Source: Eledone cirrhosa
Lineage: Eukaryota; Mollusca; Cephalopoda; Octopoda; Eledonidae
Reading direction: 5' to 3'
Length of the DNA: 64,000 bases
Assembly: GCA_964016885.1 (NCBI GenBank)
Contig: OZ024743.1
Coordinates: 164,096,719-164,160,718, forward strand
Position 1 is the first letter of the stretch. The number at the start of each line of letters is the position of its first letter. The position numbers and the translations under genes were made by a program. This document shows positions 63,961 to 64,000 of the stretch, in pieces. The notes under the pieces are model-generated. The model searched no databases, had not been told where the DNA came from, and saw nothing but the letters and a program-made list of their open reading frames with translations.

Positions 63961-64000
63961 ATATTCTTTGACTCACCTTCTGTATTAAAAATGTGTAGAG

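Overview
ORGANISM AND OVERALL CHARACTER. The window looks like a stretch of a coleoid cephalopod genome (octopus, squid or cuttlefish; species not determinable by eye). The reasons are the very high density of tRNA-derived SINEs with the cephalopod OK/OR style of head and tail, the (TA/TG)n microsatellites, the decayed RTE-like LINEs, Penelope-like elements and Helitrons, and the near absence of host coding sequence. No bacterial, organellar or viral gene is seen. Almost every long open reading frame is retrotransposon or Helitron debris, and most others are microsatellite or antisense artefacts. The one host exon I can support is at 54919-55056 (+). It has clean splice sites and looks like part of Gemin5. 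The rest is therefore probably intronic or intergenic. LAYOUT. 1-1250: microsatellites, a possible CpG-type promoter with a 46-codon ORF (501-685), a LINE tail and the 3' end of an OK-type SINE. 1245-2790: Penelope-like element PLE1 (-) with a GIY-YIG domain. 2800-3240: microsatellite. 3335-4300: LINE fragments. 4300-6956: decayed LINE-A (+). 7470-10812: a 209-bp inverted duplication about 98% identical (8362-8570 and 10603-10812), with an hAT-like MITE beside it. 11.4-17.6 kb: SINEs, MITEs, LINE-B 3' ends and a strong 76-bp hairpin at 16945-17020. 17790-20015: Helitron helicase remnant (-). 20.4-26.2 kb: TTAA-type MITEs nested in SINEs. 26868-27510: LINE-A fragment. 29772-31130: a Helitron with both ends and an A/T target. 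32868-37940: LINE-A (+) split by a nested LINE-B (-). 37966-41084: Penelope-like element PLE2 (-) with inverted terminal repeats of about 330 bp. 42371-44413: two Helitron remnants in opposite orientation. 45.1-46.4 kb: SINE insertions with readable target-site duplications. 47173-50031: CR1/L2-like LINE (+) with its RT core deleted. 50-54.9 kb: LINE fragments, minisatellite, SINEs and a foldback element. 54919-55056: host exon. 55.1-63.9 kb: LINE-A copies in both orientations, including a tail-to-tail pair. HOW THE PARTS RELATE. The widespread solitary repeat ending in (GAT)n is the 3' UTR of LINE-A/LINE-B. At least one SINE (12392-12725) carries the same tail, which is what a SINE mobilised by that LINE should look like. 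The LINE ORF has an endonuclease domain, an RT with YADD, an inserted C4HC3 (PHD-like) finger and a C-terminal domain, and every copy here is broken. Hammerhead-ribozyme-like cores recur near Penelope-type and foldback sequences. NAMES. LINE-A to F, SINE1-5, M1 and M2 are labels used only in this annotation.
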